Below, piece by piece: positions 6,835 to 14,488 of a stretch of DNA of 26,845 nt. How positions within the stretch are numbered: the first letter of the stretch is position 1; the number at the start of each line of letters is the position of its first letter. The stretch is from Eubacteriales Family XIII. Incertae Sedis bacterium (GTDB lineage: Bacteria; Bacillota; Clostridia; Peptostreptococcales; Anaerovoracaceae), in the NCBI GenBank assembly GCA_031289235.1, contig JAITPU010000057.1, positions 1 through 26,845 of the forward strand. Reading direction: 5' to 3'. The notes under the pieces were generated by a model. That model ran no database searches. It had not been told where the DNA came from and saw nothing but the letters and a program-made list of their open reading frames with translations. Position numbers and translations under genes: made by a program.

Positions 6835-8205
6835 TTACATCTCCAGCGCCGCCGGCGCTATTGTGATCATGACCAACACGAGCAGCATCAGCAGCATCGG
6901 GATCGTCAACTTGGTTTCGGCGATCCGGCCCTGTTCTTCCGCTTTTTTCTTCCTGCTGTTCCACAGCAGATCGCTTTCCGTCTGCAATTTTTCGGACAAC
7001 GCGCTGCCTTTGCCTATGTTGTCCGCGACGACGCCGGCGAACCGCATAAGTTCGCGCACACCGCTTCTTCTGGCTATATCTCCCAGCTCCTCTATGAAGG
7101 AAGCGTTGCTTCCCCTGATGCGCGCCTGCATTTTCAAGAGTTCTTCATATAAAAATTTCACATTGCCCGTATCCGCGCGCTGCTCATAGTTAATGGCAAT
7201 TTTTTCCATTGCGGATGAGACCACAAGGCCCGCGTTGAGAAGAAGGATCAGTTTGTTGATCATCTCGGGGAAATCTCCCGCGACGCTCTCCCTTGCCTTT
7301 CTGATCCGTTTTTCAACGGCGCTGTAGCGGTTCTTCCATACTATGGCGGCCGCCGCCAGCAGCAGCAGTATTTCTCCGGTGTAAAAACGCTTCGGGGGTT
7401 CCTGCCATGAAAGGCGCACGCCGTTGCTTTCTGCCGGAAGCCTCAGATAGGCTCCGTCGCCCGCGTCGTTGATCTTTTTCAAAAGCTCCGCGATCTCAGT
7501 CCGCAGGTTGCCGCCGTAATCCCTGCCCTCGGGAGGTTTCCCCAAAACGGCATTCAGCGTTTCGATCCCGCTCGCGTCTTCCAGCGTCAGTTTTGCCGTG
7601 AGGGTCACTGCGTCGCCCGCCCTGCCTTTGATGAAATTTAACTTTCCTTCTTCGCTGATTATTTCAGGCGGATCCATGCTCCAGGCGATTTCGACGCCTG
7701 TCTCTTCGTCCTTCCGGATCAATGAAAGATCGTGTTTTAAATCCCGCAGGCTGCTGTTTTCACCTAAGATCAGTGCCTCCAGCGCGCCGGCGGTTTTTTT
7801 CAGCCGCGCTTTTTTCGCGTTTTCGTCCAGATCTTCGGGCAATATCCTGAGCGTTACCTCCTGACGCGCCCTCTCCCCTTTATATTCCGCTTCCAGACGC
7901 GCAGCCGCGTTGCCGCCGCCTGATCCGTAATCGGGCCTTTTCAGGGAAGTGAGGCGTTCTGCCGGCAGCATCAGTTTCACAGCCGTCGCGCCGAAAAGCA
8001 GGATGAGAGACAGGGCGAGCAGCGCGTACAGCCGGACTGTCTTCACGCGAATTTTCCGGATTTCCGCGCTGAAGTCCCCGCTGCCGAAGCAGGCCCGGTA
8101 TCGTTTTTCCATCTCCGGGGCTTTGCCGGTCAAACTGTCCGGCAAACGTTCCAGCAGGAAGGCCTCCAACCTGTTAATTATTTCCTTTTTTCCTTTGATG
8201 TTCAT
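6835..8205 (-). CDS. tadC: TadC-like pilus assembly membrane protein with an extra domain
   Basis: A 456-residue protein. The C-terminal part (about 300-430) is a type II secretion F (GspF) domain of the TadC type, with ESVAGDFPEMINKLILLLNAG and GSNASFIEELGDIARRSGV, ending in a membrane helix (434-452). Helices also lie at 57-79 and 275-290. Between these first two helices is a domain of nearly 200 residues (about 82-272) not needed by TadC proteins. One stretch, EIAWSMDPPEIISEEGKLNF followed by VTLTAKLTLEDAS, resembles the atrophied bacterial Ig-like fold, and this region is predicted to lie outside the membrane. The ATG at 8205 follows the TadB stop by 7 nt, indicating coupled translation. 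Role: inner-membrane platform for pilus polymerisation with TadB and the ATPase TadA. Confidence 0.85.
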   Translation of the reverse strand: MNIKGKKEIINRLEAFLLERLPDSLTGKAPEMEKRYRACFGSGDFSAEIRKIRVKTVRLYALLALSLILLFGATAVKLMLPAERLTSLKRPDYGSGGGNAAARLEAEYKGERARQEVTLRILPEDLDENAKKARLKKTAGALEALILGENSSLRDLKHDLSLIRKDEETGVEIAWSMDPPEIISEEGKLNFIKGRAGDAVTLTAKLTLEDASGIETLNAVLGKPPEGRDYGGNLRTEIAELLKKINDAGDGAYLRLPAESNGVRLSWQEPPKRFYTGEILLLLAAAAIVWKNRYSAVEKRIRKARESVAGDFPEMINKLILLLNAGLVVSSAMEKIAINYEQRADTGNVKFLYEELLKMQARIRGSNASFIEELGDIARRSGVRELMRFAGVVADNIGKGSALSEKLQTESDLLWNSRKKKAEEQGRIAETKLTIPMLLMLLVLVMITIAPAALEM

Positions 8206-8212
8206 TTCAGCT

Positions 8213-9067
8213 TTACACCTTGATTTCTGTCAGCTTCACACTCAGGAAACAGGCCGCGGCCGTCATGATAAGCGCGGCCGTCATTATGACCCTTCCCTGC
8301 GGCGTTTCGTAAAGGATCGCGAGATAGGCCGGTGACGTGATTTGAAGTATGAGGATCAGCCCCGGCGGCATGACGGCCAGGAACTTCGCTTCAAAACGTT
8401 TTTGCGCGGTAATCGTCCGGATTTCTCTTTCGATGTTCAGTTTATCCGCTATTACCTCAGCCGCTTTCATCACTACCCGTTCCAAATCCCCGCCGGTTTC
8501 CCTGCATGTAAAATATACGTCCGTAAAATTTTGGATATCTTCGCTGTGGCTGCGCCGGGCGAAATCCGTCAGGACATCCTTTTCCGGCGCCCTGTCCTCG
8601 TAGAGGCTCTTTTTTATATGTGCGAGCTCGCGTATTATCGGCGCGTCGTCGGGATAGATCAAACGCATGTTCTCCAATCCTTCCGCAAGCGCCTCAGGCA
8701 TCTGCCGGCCCGCGGAAAAGGAAGCTGACAGCGAATACAGCAGGTCGCGGAATTGATCGTTCAGCGTTTTCCGCCGCTTCGCCGCGAGGTGCGCCTCGTA
8801 ATGCTTCCGCGCGGGAAAACACAGCGGAATCAGCAGCAATGAAAACAACGCGCTCTGATAGAAAAGCATTCCGGTTGCCATCAGAAGCATTGCGGCGGCG
8901 GAGTAATAGTTCCGCGCCTCCTTCCGCGTCATGCGGTAATTGTCGTATTCCGGCGCTTTTGATGCCGTGCCTTCGCCTGTTCCGGGCGGGAAGGCAGGTT
9001 TCGCCTTCGTATCTCCGCGCGATCCGCCTGTCAGTTTCGACGCAATGTCATGAAGCCGCGCTGTCAC
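8213..9067 (-). CDS. tadB: TadB-like pilus assembly membrane protein
   Basis: A 284-residue platform protein with a GspF domain (about 100-240; LNDQFRDLLYSLSASFSAGRQMPEALAEG and FTCRETGGDLERVVMKAAEVI) and hydrophobic segments near 55-85, 228-252 and 260-278. The start is GTG at 9067, sharing GTGA with the stop codon of the TadA gene; AAAGGG is 8 nt upstream. The first 45 residues are a soluble Gly/Pro/Lys-rich stretch. In the Tad system TadB and TadC form the cytoplasmic-membrane base that the TadA ATPase drives. Gene order TadZ-TadA-TadB-TadC-Flp is conserved in Gram-positive Tad loci. Confidence 0.88.
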   Translation of the reverse strand: MTARLHDIASKLTGGSRGDTKAKPAFPPGTGEGTASKAPEYDNYRMTRKEARNYYSAAAMLLMATGMLFYQSALFSLLLIPLCFPARKHYEAHLAAKRRKTLNDQFRDLLYSLSASFSAGRQMPEALAEGLENMRLIYPDDAPIIRELAHIKKSLYEDRAPEKDVLTDFARRSHSEDIQNFTDVYFTCRETGGDLERVVMKAAEVIADKLNIEREIRTITAQKRFEAKFLAVMPPGLILILQITSPAYLAILYETPQGRVIMTAALIMTAAACFLSVKLTEIKV

Positions 9068-10275
9068 AGTTTCATCCCTTTCATTTTCAGTTTCACATCG
9101 TTTTTCAACGGATTTTTCGTCCTGACAAGCCCGCTTTCCGCTTCGTACCGGAACAGCGGATTTAAGCGGATCTCCCCGTCGAGCATTCCTTCCACCTCAG
9201 AAATTTCCAGCACGCGCCTGCTTCTGTCCGGCAGCCGGCCGAGATGCACTATGAGATCAAGCGCTTCGGAGATCTGCCTGCGTATGGCTTCCGCCGGGAA
9301 GTCCGCCGCCTGTAAAAACATCGCTTCAAGGCGATTCAGCATACCGGAAGGCGAGTTTCCGTGGCCGGTGGAAAGCGAGCCGTCATGCCCCGTGTTCATG
9401 GCCTGTATCATATCCAGCACTTCCTCGCCTCTGACTTCCCCGACTATGATGCGGTTCGGCCTCATTCGCAGGCTGGATTTTATGAGCTGGCGCATGGTCA
9501 CAGCGCCCTTTCCCTGCACGTTCGCGTTCCTGCATTCCATCCTTACTATATTTTCGATCTCCGTGATCTGAAGTTCCGCCGAATCTTCTATTACGACGAC
9601 GCGCTCGTCTTTGGGCACGTAATTTGACAATACGTTGAGAAATGTGGTCTTCCCGGAGCTGGTGCCGCCGCTTATGAAAATATTGTAGCCGCTTTCCACC
9701 AGCTTGCGCAAAAAATCCGCCCCTTCGCTTGTGATGGTCTCGAATTTCAACAGGTCGCGCATGGTGATCCTGTTTTCCGGGAAACGGCGGATGGTGAGGA
9801 TCGGGCCGTTCAGCGCCACGTTTTTATAAACCGCGTTCACTCTGGAACCGTCTTCCAGCCGCGCGTCCAAGATCGGGTTCAGCTCGTTGATCTCTCTGTG
9901 TACTTTGGCCGCGATGCGCCGGATTACCTCTTCCAGTTCCTCTGTGCTTTCAAATGTTACGTCCGCCCGGCGCAGTTTCCCATTCTGTTCGATGAATATC
10001 GCGTCTTTTCCGTTGACCATGATCTCCGAAATTTCACTGTCGCCGGCGAAAGGATGCAGTACGCTTAGATCCTTGCGGACGCGGTAAAATATCGTGTCGA
10101 TTATCTCAGACTTTTCTTTTATGGAACAATTTTTCGTTTTCGGATTGTGCAGCACGAGGTCTTCAATCGCCCCGAGCGCTTCCTCGTCCGTCTGTCCCGC
10201 CCTTCCCTCGCGCAGCCGTTTTCTGACTTCATCGGTCAGTTCTTTTTTCAGCGTCGCCGCTTCCGCGCCTCTCAT
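9064..10275 (-). CDS. tadA: Tad pilus assembly ATPase TadA/CpaF
   Basis: A 403-residue hexameric secretion ATPase of the CpaF/TadA family acting at the cytoplasmic face of the pilus base. Visible motifs: PILDARLEDGSRVNAV (135-150), Walker A GGTSSGKTT (203-211), the Asp box VVVIEDSAEL (226-235), Walker B RIIVGEVRGEE (275-285) and the His box MNTGHDGSLSTGH (293-305). The ATG overlaps the TadZ stop in ATGA, so translation of TadZ and TadA is coupled. The length is slightly short because the N-terminal domain is compact, which is common in Clostridia. Confidence 0.94.
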   Translation of the reverse strand: MRGAEAATLKKELTDEVRKRLREGRAGQTDEEALGAIEDLVLHNPKTKNCSIKEKSEIIDTIFYRVRKDLSVLHPFAGDSEISEIMVNGKDAIFIEQNGKLRRADVTFESTEELEEVIRRIAAKVHREINELNPILDARLEDGSRVNAVYKNVALNGPILTIRRFPENRITMRDLLKFETITSEGADFLRKLVESGYNIFISGGTSSGKTTFLNVLSNYVPKDERVVVIEDSAELQITEIENIVRMECRNANVQGKGAVTMRQLIKSSLRMRPNRIIVGEVRGEEVLDMIQAMNTGHDGSLSTGHGNSPSGMLNRLEAMFLQAADFPAEAIRRQISEALDLIVHLGRLPDRSRRVLEISEVEGMLDGEIRLNPLFRYEAESGLVRTKNPLKNDVKLKMKGMKL

Positions 10276-11441
10276 CCCAACAGCCTTTCCGCCAGTTCCA
10301 TGATCCCCGTCCCGAATACGTTCGACATGGAGATTTCCGGCCGGCCACCGGAGCCTTGAAAGCTTTTGGCGTCGAATCCGATTTCGATGATATCCGCCGC
10401 CGCCGGCTCTTTTCCTGAATCCGCTCCGGGCCGCAATCCCGCGCGCCGCGTGTCGGCCACGTCCGTTTCATCCCACTCTTCCTCGTATCCCGTCATATTT
10501 TTGATCCTGATTATACCGGTGCGCTTACCGTTTTGCGCCCACATTTCCTCAATCAGCGCGGCTGTCTTATCCGCTTTTCCGGTGTCGGCGCCGCATTCAG
10601 CGTTCACCATGACGAGTACGTCGGAGAAAGCGATAGCCGTCCTCCGGAGAGAAGCTTGCCCGCCGCCGATGTCGAGGATGATGTAGTCGTACCTGCTTGA
10701 GTTCCATATCGACTGAAAAAAACAACTGAGTTCGCTTTCGTCTAATTCCGCCAGATCGTTCCTGCCCGGCGACGGGTAAAACCTTTCCAGCGAATAGCTG
10801 TCCACGGCCATAAAGCTCTCAAAAAAGGCCATGGATTCGCGCCGCCTGCCCTTGAAAGTCTGAAACAGGTAATCGCCGATATTTCGGGGATTGTCCGCTT
10901 TCGGCAGACAGTAAATATCGGATTCCACCTCATCGAAGCAAAGGTAGAGGCAGCGTTTCCCGTGATGCCTCGCGAGCTCGCGCCCTGTGGCGATTGCGAC
11001 GGAAGTGACGCCCGCGCCGCCGCGGGTCCCGCAGCAGGCGACGTGAACTGTGTTTTCAGGCTCCGCGGTCAGCATGGCGCCGCCTTTATTTTCCGCGTAA
11101 AGATATCGCAGGTCTGAAACCAATTCCGATGTTCCGCGATATTTATATATGGATTTTTCCTTTCCGGAAAGTCCGCCGGACGCGGGATTCTCTGACATCA
11201 GGATGATTTTTTCGCTCACCGCGCCCGCCGTGCGGCCGAGTTCTCCGCGGCTGACCTCCCGGTCTTCCGTCAGGCCGGCGAGTATGAAATCATACTTCGC
11301 GGCCTGCTCCGGATTACGAATTATGGAGAGGTCTTTTCCCAGCGTTACGGAAAATCCGCGGTAAAGGCACGCGATCCGGTTTCCGAGCGCTTCGGCGAAA
11401 AAAGGATCTTCGTCGTATATATAAATAGAAATTATTTCCAA
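10272..11441 (-). CDS. tadZ: TadZ/CpaE-like pilus localisation ATPase
   Basis: A 389-residue protein with an N-terminal receiver-like domain (1-115: ISIYIYDEDPFFAEALG, with the acidic pair at D10/E11) and a ParA/MinD-like domain (about 131-389). The Walker A region is deviant: CGTRGGAGVTS (137-147) has GGAGVT where MinD-type ATPases have GGxGKT, so the lysine that contacts phosphate is missing, as in many TadZ proteins. YDYIILDIGGG is the Walker B-like strand. The start is TTG at 11441, chosen because the family N-terminus begins here and GGGG lies about 8 nt upstream; no ATG or GTG fits. It is the first gene of the pilus operon, behind a good promoter. Role by family: positions the pilus at a cell site. 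Confidence 0.82.
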   Translation of the reverse strand: MEIISIYIYDEDPFFAEALGNRIACLYRGFSVTLGKDLSIIRNPEQAAKYDFILAGLTEDREVSRGELGRTAGAVSEKIILMSENPASGGLSGKEKSIYKYRGTSELVSDLRYLYAENKGGAMLTAEPENTVHVACCGTRGGAGVTSVAIATGRELARHHGKRCLYLCFDEVESDIYCLPKADNPRNIGDYLFQTFKGRRRESMAFFESFMAVDSYSLERFYPSPGRNDLAELDESELSCFFQSIWNSSRYDYIILDIGGGQASLRRTAIAFSDVLVMVNAECGADTGKADKTAALIEEMWAQNGKRTGIIRIKNMTGYEEEWDETDVADTRRAGLRPGADSGKEPAAADIIEIGFDAKSFQGSGGRPEISMSNVFGTGIMELAERLLG

Positions 11442-11485
11442 TTTGATTTTACCCCGCGTTTGCTCAGCGTCTTTGATTTTTCATT

Positions 11486-11514
11486 ATATTAGCATATATG
11501 GGAATATATGTCAA
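11486..11514 (-). promoter_or_regulatory. Promoter of the Tad pilus operon with palindromic spacer
   Basis: On the minus strand a perfect TTGACA (11509-11514) and TAATAT (11486-11491) are 17 nt apart, 45 nt upstream of the TadZ start. The spacer contains CATATAT-TCCC-ATATATG (11493-11510), a 7-bp inverted repeat that is a candidate operator. Confidence 0.6.
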
Positions 11515-11547
11515 TTATTATTTTGAATAATTTTACTTTTTTTTAAA

Positions 11548-11833
11548 GTTACGGTTCAAAGGTGTGTTCTGCTGGTGCAAGACCGGGTGCGGGGCTTTCC
11601 GCAGAGCGCCTTTGCGGTAATATTGATGCCTGCCCTTGAACAGTAACTTCCAAAGTTACTATTCAATTATCGGCGGGGGACTCTGTTTTCCTCGGAGGAA
11701 TATTGCGGGCATACAAGCAGAGCGAACGGAAGTGAGCGTAGCGCCCGCACGAAGCGCGTCAGCGCGGTTCCGGAGGGGCAAACAGAGTCCCCCGCCTGTC
11801 TATGAACGAACCTTTGAACAGTAACCTTCCAAA
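11548..11833. repeat. Nested inverted/direct repeat element, MITE-like
   Basis: The ends are GTTACGGTTCAAAGGT (11548-11563) and its complement with one mismatch (11810-11825). Inside, a perfect 17-bp inverted repeat (11672-11688 with 11780-11796, GGCGGGGGACTCTGTTT) encloses a GC-rich core with further pairs (TTCCTC/GAGGAA, GCGGGC/GCCCGC). The core is flanked by a direct repeat TTGAACAGTAACTTCCAAA (11636-11654; 11814-11833 with one extra C), and AGTAACTT/AAGTTACT (11642-11660) forms another palindrome. There is no credible coding sequence. This organisation suggests a small non-autonomous mobile repeat rather than a simple terminator. Confidence 0.55.
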
Positions 11834-11865
11834 ATAATAGGTTATAATTTAATCTCCGAAAACGC

Positions 11866-11894
11866 TTGACGCAATTCGAACATTCGAATATAAT
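11866..11894 (+). promoter_or_regulatory. Strong sigma-A promoter with TTCGAA operator-like pair
   Basis: TTGACG (11866-11871), a 17-nt spacer and TATAAT (11889-11894). The spacer holds two copies of the palindrome TTCGAA separated by CA (11875-11888), well placed for repression by a dimeric regulator. It drives the small HTH gene at 11970 and probably contributes to the activator gene downstream. Confidence 0.7.
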
Positions 11895-11969
11895 AATCAT
11901 TGGATTTCGGGATGATTTACTGTTGCACTGACAATTAAACGTTGGAGCCGCAATAAGGGAGGGGCTGCC

Positions 11970-12164
11970 ATGAATGGTTATGTGAAAGCTGATGAGATAG
12001 CGGTTCGCTGGAACGTCACAGCGCGGCAGGTGCAAATTTTGTGCAAAGCCGGGAAAATAGAAGGCGCGGCAAAATTCGGAAATACCTGGGCTATACCTGA
12101 GAATGCGCAAAAGCCAACGCGCACCGGCAAGTTTAAACCGGGGCGCAAGCCAAAGCAGGATTGA
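11970..12164 (+). CDS. Small helix-turn-helix DNA-binding protein
   Basis: A 64-residue protein, nearly all one winged-helix-like HTH of the excisionase/MerR-like superfamily: YVKADEIAVRWNVTARQVQ followed by ILCKAGKIEGAAKFGNTWAI, then a basic tail (GKFKPGRKPKQD). Very similar small HTH proteins are widespread in Clostridia and seldom have an assigned role. GGGAGGGG lies 6 nt before the ATG, so translation should be strong, and a good promoter is present. The recurrent 15-nt motif in a degenerate form (TTGGAGCCGCAATAA, 11942-11956) lies just upstream of the RBS. Possible targets are its own promoter (TTCGAA pair) or the neighbouring pilus promoter; this is only inference from position. Confidence 0.8.
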   Translation: MNGYVKADEIAVRWNVTARQVQILCKAGKIEGAAKFGNTWAIPENAQKPTRTGKFKPGRKPKQD

Positions 12165-12208
12165 CAGTCTGCGTTTATTGCGCCGCCGACTGAATATTTA
12201 ATGTTTAA

Positions 12209-12238
12209 TTGGCGAAGCAACAATTGCCGGAGTGATAA
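12209..12238 (+). repeat. Tandem pair of the recurrent 15-nt motif before the activator gene
   Basis: TTGGCGAAGCAACAA (12209-12223) is followed immediately by TTGCCGGAGTGATAA (12224-12238), preceded by AATGTTTAA. It sits 22 nt before the activator ATG. The same tandem arrangement occurs before kdd at 14597-14626. Confidence 0.65.
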
Positions 12239-12260
12239 AGTAAACGGGAAATAACGGCAT

Positions 12261-14363
12261 ATGGCGGATACGGGGAAAATGATTGAAAGATACGGGATGA
12301 AGCGGGTGCTGGAACCGCGGCACGTGCTGTCTACCTCCGCGTGGCGCGTTGACAACCGGCGGGAAATATACGCTAACGAAGTCAGGGTGTCGCTGATAAA
12401 ACTGCATATCGAAACGACCAGCTTCAGGCAGATCTGCATAGAATCCAACAACAATGTCGAGAAGATCAAAGCGCGGATTATCGACATCGTGTCTGAGCGG
12501 GGCAAACTGCACAATCCGGTGACAGACACGGGCGGCGTGCTGTACGGCCGAGTCGAGGAAATCGGCGCGGCCTATGATAATCCGGCCGGCGTCGCGGTGG
12601 GCGACAGGATCATCTGCAACGCGTCGCTGGCGGCGATCCCCATCCTCATAAACCGCGTCAGGCGGGTGGATATGAGCCGTTCGCAGATAGAAGCGGAAGG
12701 TTACGGCATTTTGTTCAGCGAGTTTCCCGTCTTGAAAAAGCCGGGAAATATCTCCACAGATCTGCTGCTTTTCGCCTGCAATGAATCCGGAACTCTGTAC
12801 CAAGTGAGCCGGAACGCGGCGGGCAAAAAAAACTTTCTGGTTCTCGGAAATCACATGGTTTCCAACATACTGTTCGGATACGCCATCCGTAAAGCGGCCG
12901 GGATATACGCGAACATCACATGTTTTTTTGATAAGAGCACGGACAGCATACTCTCGGGGGCTGGGGCGGACCAGTTGCTTGAGAAAATTTTTACGGAGGT
13001 GCGCCGCGCCGACATCCTGAAGCCCGTGGAATGCGTGGAGCGGCACGGTTTGTCCGATCGCTTCGACCTTACCGTCAACTGCGCGGATCTGCCCGGCGCC
13101 GAGACCGTCAGCATTCTGGCGACAAAACCCAAGGGCACGGTGTTTTTCGCGAATCTGATAAACAATTATAACATCGCTCTGTATATCACAGAGGCCATAT
13201 CCCGGCAGATTGAGATCCGCTGCGCGGACGGATACGTGAAAGAGTACGGGGATTTCGATATCGAGATGGTCAGGGAGCTGGAACCGTATTTCGCGAACGC
13301 GAAGATCAAAGAGAGCAAGGTGACGGACGATATCGACTACCCGCTGAGCCGGGCGCAAAAAAGTTTGGAACAGGCCGGTTATCGGAAAAGTCTCGCCGGA
13401 GATTTCATCTGCGAGAGCAGAGCCATGGCGGCGGTGCTCAGCGCGATATTGAGCGTCGCCAAATACGACTGCAACGTGATGATCATCGGGGATACCGGCG
13501 TGGGAAAAGAAAAAGCGGCTTCTATAATACAGAAAAACAGCGGCAGGAGGACCCAACCTTATATCAGGGTCAACTGCGCCGCAATTTCGCCAAACCTGTT
13601 GGAATCGGAGTTTTTCGGCTATGAAAAAGGCGCGTTTACAGGCGCGGCGTCCGCCGGGAAAAAAGGTTACTTCGAAATGGCGAACAACGGCATTCTTTTT
13701 CTGGACGAAGTGGCCGAACTGCCGTTCGACTTGCAGGCCAAGCTGCTGCGCGTCATACAGGACGGCGAATTTTTCCGCGTGGGAGGGACGACGCCGGTCA
13801 AGATAAACGTGCGCGTCCTTTCCGCCACAAACAGGGACTTGGAGAAGCTTGCGGCGCAGAACCTGTTTCGCAGGGATCTTTATTACAGATTGAACGTGTT
13901 TCCCATCCGCGTGCCTTCTCTCGCCGAGCGCAGGACGGAGATTCCCGCGCTGGCGGAGTATTTCTTAAAACGTTACAGCAAAAAATTCGGATTAGACCGC
14001 TCCATCAGCGACGACGCTCTGGATTATCTGAAGGAAAGGGATTGGCCGGGAAACATAAGGGAACTGGAAAATATGATCCAGCGGCTGATGATAACCGCCG
14101 CGGGAGAACGCATCACTCTCATTGACGTGATGAAAGAGCTGCATACGGGGATGTTCGCGCCGTCCGCGCCCCTGCCTGAGCAGGACGAGGGCGACGGAGA
14201 AAGGTCGCTGAGCGAAATGGTGGAAAATCTGGAGAAAAAGGTGATTGAGGAAGCCTGCCGCAAGTACGGATCCTCCAGAAAGGCGGCCAGAGCTATAGGC
14301 GTCAGCCAGAGCCAGTTGATACGGAAGAAGAATAAGTACGGAATCGGCGCGGCGGAGGAATAA
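12261..14363 (+). CDS. Sigma-54 activator with Kdd-like pseudoenzyme sensor domain
   Basis: A 700-residue enhancer-binding protein. Residues about 11-345 align almost without gaps to the Kdd enzyme encoded at 14684 (for example GKLHNPVTDTGGVLYGRVEEIG against GKLKNPVTGSGGMLIGAVNEIG, and DLTVNCADLPGAE against DIVINCVNIENTE). The dinucleotide loop is lost: VLGNHMVSN (194-202) replaces VIGGGGKSG, so it is probably a catalytically dead ligand sensor. The AAA+ domain (about 385-625) has Walker A GDTGVGK (410-416), the sigma-54 contact loop GAFTGA (457-462) and Walker B GILFLDE (477-483). A Fis-type HTH (about 671-691, SSRKAARAIGVSQSQLIRKK) closes the protein. The start at 12261 has a weak RBS; an ATG at 12279 is possible. 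It precedes the lysine fermentation operon and a -24/-12 promoter, so it is the likely activator of that operon, tuned by 3,5-diaminohexanoate or a related intermediate (inference). Confidence 0.9.
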   Translation: MADTGKMIERYGMKRVLEPRHVLSTSAWRVDNRREIYANEVRVSLIKLHIETTSFRQICIESNNNVEKIKARIIDIVSERGKLHNPVTDTGGVLYGRVEEIGAAYDNPAGVAVGDRIICNASLAAIPILINRVRRVDMSRSQIEAEGYGILFSEFPVLKKPGNISTDLLLFACNESGTLYQVSRNAAGKKNFLVLGNHMVSNILFGYAIRKAAGIYANITCFFDKSTDSILSGAGADQLLEKIFTEVRRADILKPVECVERHGLSDRFDLTVNCADLPGAETVSILATKPKGTVFFANLINNYNIALYITEAISRQIEIRCADGYVKEYGDFDIEMVRELEPYFANAKIKESKVTDDIDYPLSRAQKSLEQAGYRKSLAGDFICESRAMAAVLSAILSVAKYDCNVMIIGDTGVGKEKAASIIQKNSGRRTQPYIRVNCAAISPNLLESEFFGYEKGAFTGAASAGKKGYFEMANNGILFLDEVAELPFDLQAKLLRVIQDGEFFRVGGTTPVKINVRVLSATNRDLEKLAAQNLFRRDLYYRLNVFPIRVPSLAERRTEIPALAEYFLKRYSKKFGLDRSISDDALDYLKERDWPGNIRELENMIQRLMITAAGERITLIDVMKELHTGMFAPSAPLPEQDEGDGERSLSEMVENLEKKVIEEACRKYGSSRKAARAIGVSQSQLIRKKNKYGIGAAEE

Positions 14364-14458
14364 TGAGCGAGCGAAGAAAATAAAATAAATTCACACTGCG
14401 AACAGACTTCTCTTTGATGTAAATGATGTAAATCCAAACCGGCTTCTTCGGCGACCCG

Positions 14459-14488
14459 CTGCGAACCTTAAACGGTTCGCAGTTTTTT
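14459..14488 (+). terminator. Terminator after the activator gene, overlapping a possible activator site
   Basis: CTGCGAACC and GGTTCGCAG form a perfect 9-bp stem with loop TTAAAC (14459-14482), followed by six T. It is 95 nt after the activator stop codon. The stem half-sites also match a second copy downstream (14493-14510), so the DNA may have a double function. Confidence 0.75.

Noticed and set aside
11636..11824. 62-codon open frame across the nested repeat
   Set aside because: It runs through the inverted repeats without RBS or domain; it looks like a spurious frame generated by the repeat.
11872..11890. CGAACATTCG in the HTH promoter as a LexA box
   Set aside because: Firmicute LexA sites need CGAAC-N4-GTTCG; the second half-site is missing here.
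12209..12228. TTGGC...TTGCC before the activator gene (and before kdd) as a second sigma-54 promoter
   Set aside because: The GG and GC dinucleotides are about 3 bp too far apart for a -24/-12 element; the pattern is explained by the 15-nt tandem repeat.
12198..13556. 452-codon open frame on the minus strand
   Set aside because: Antisense shadow of the activator gene in GC-rich DNA; no RBS, no recognisable domain, His/Arg-rich composition.
14349..14365. GCGGCGGAGGAATAA at the end of the activator gene as another copy of the 15-nt motif
   Set aside because: It encodes the C-terminal Ala-Ala-Glu-Glu and stop and lacks the AATGTTTAG prefix, so it is probably a chance match.
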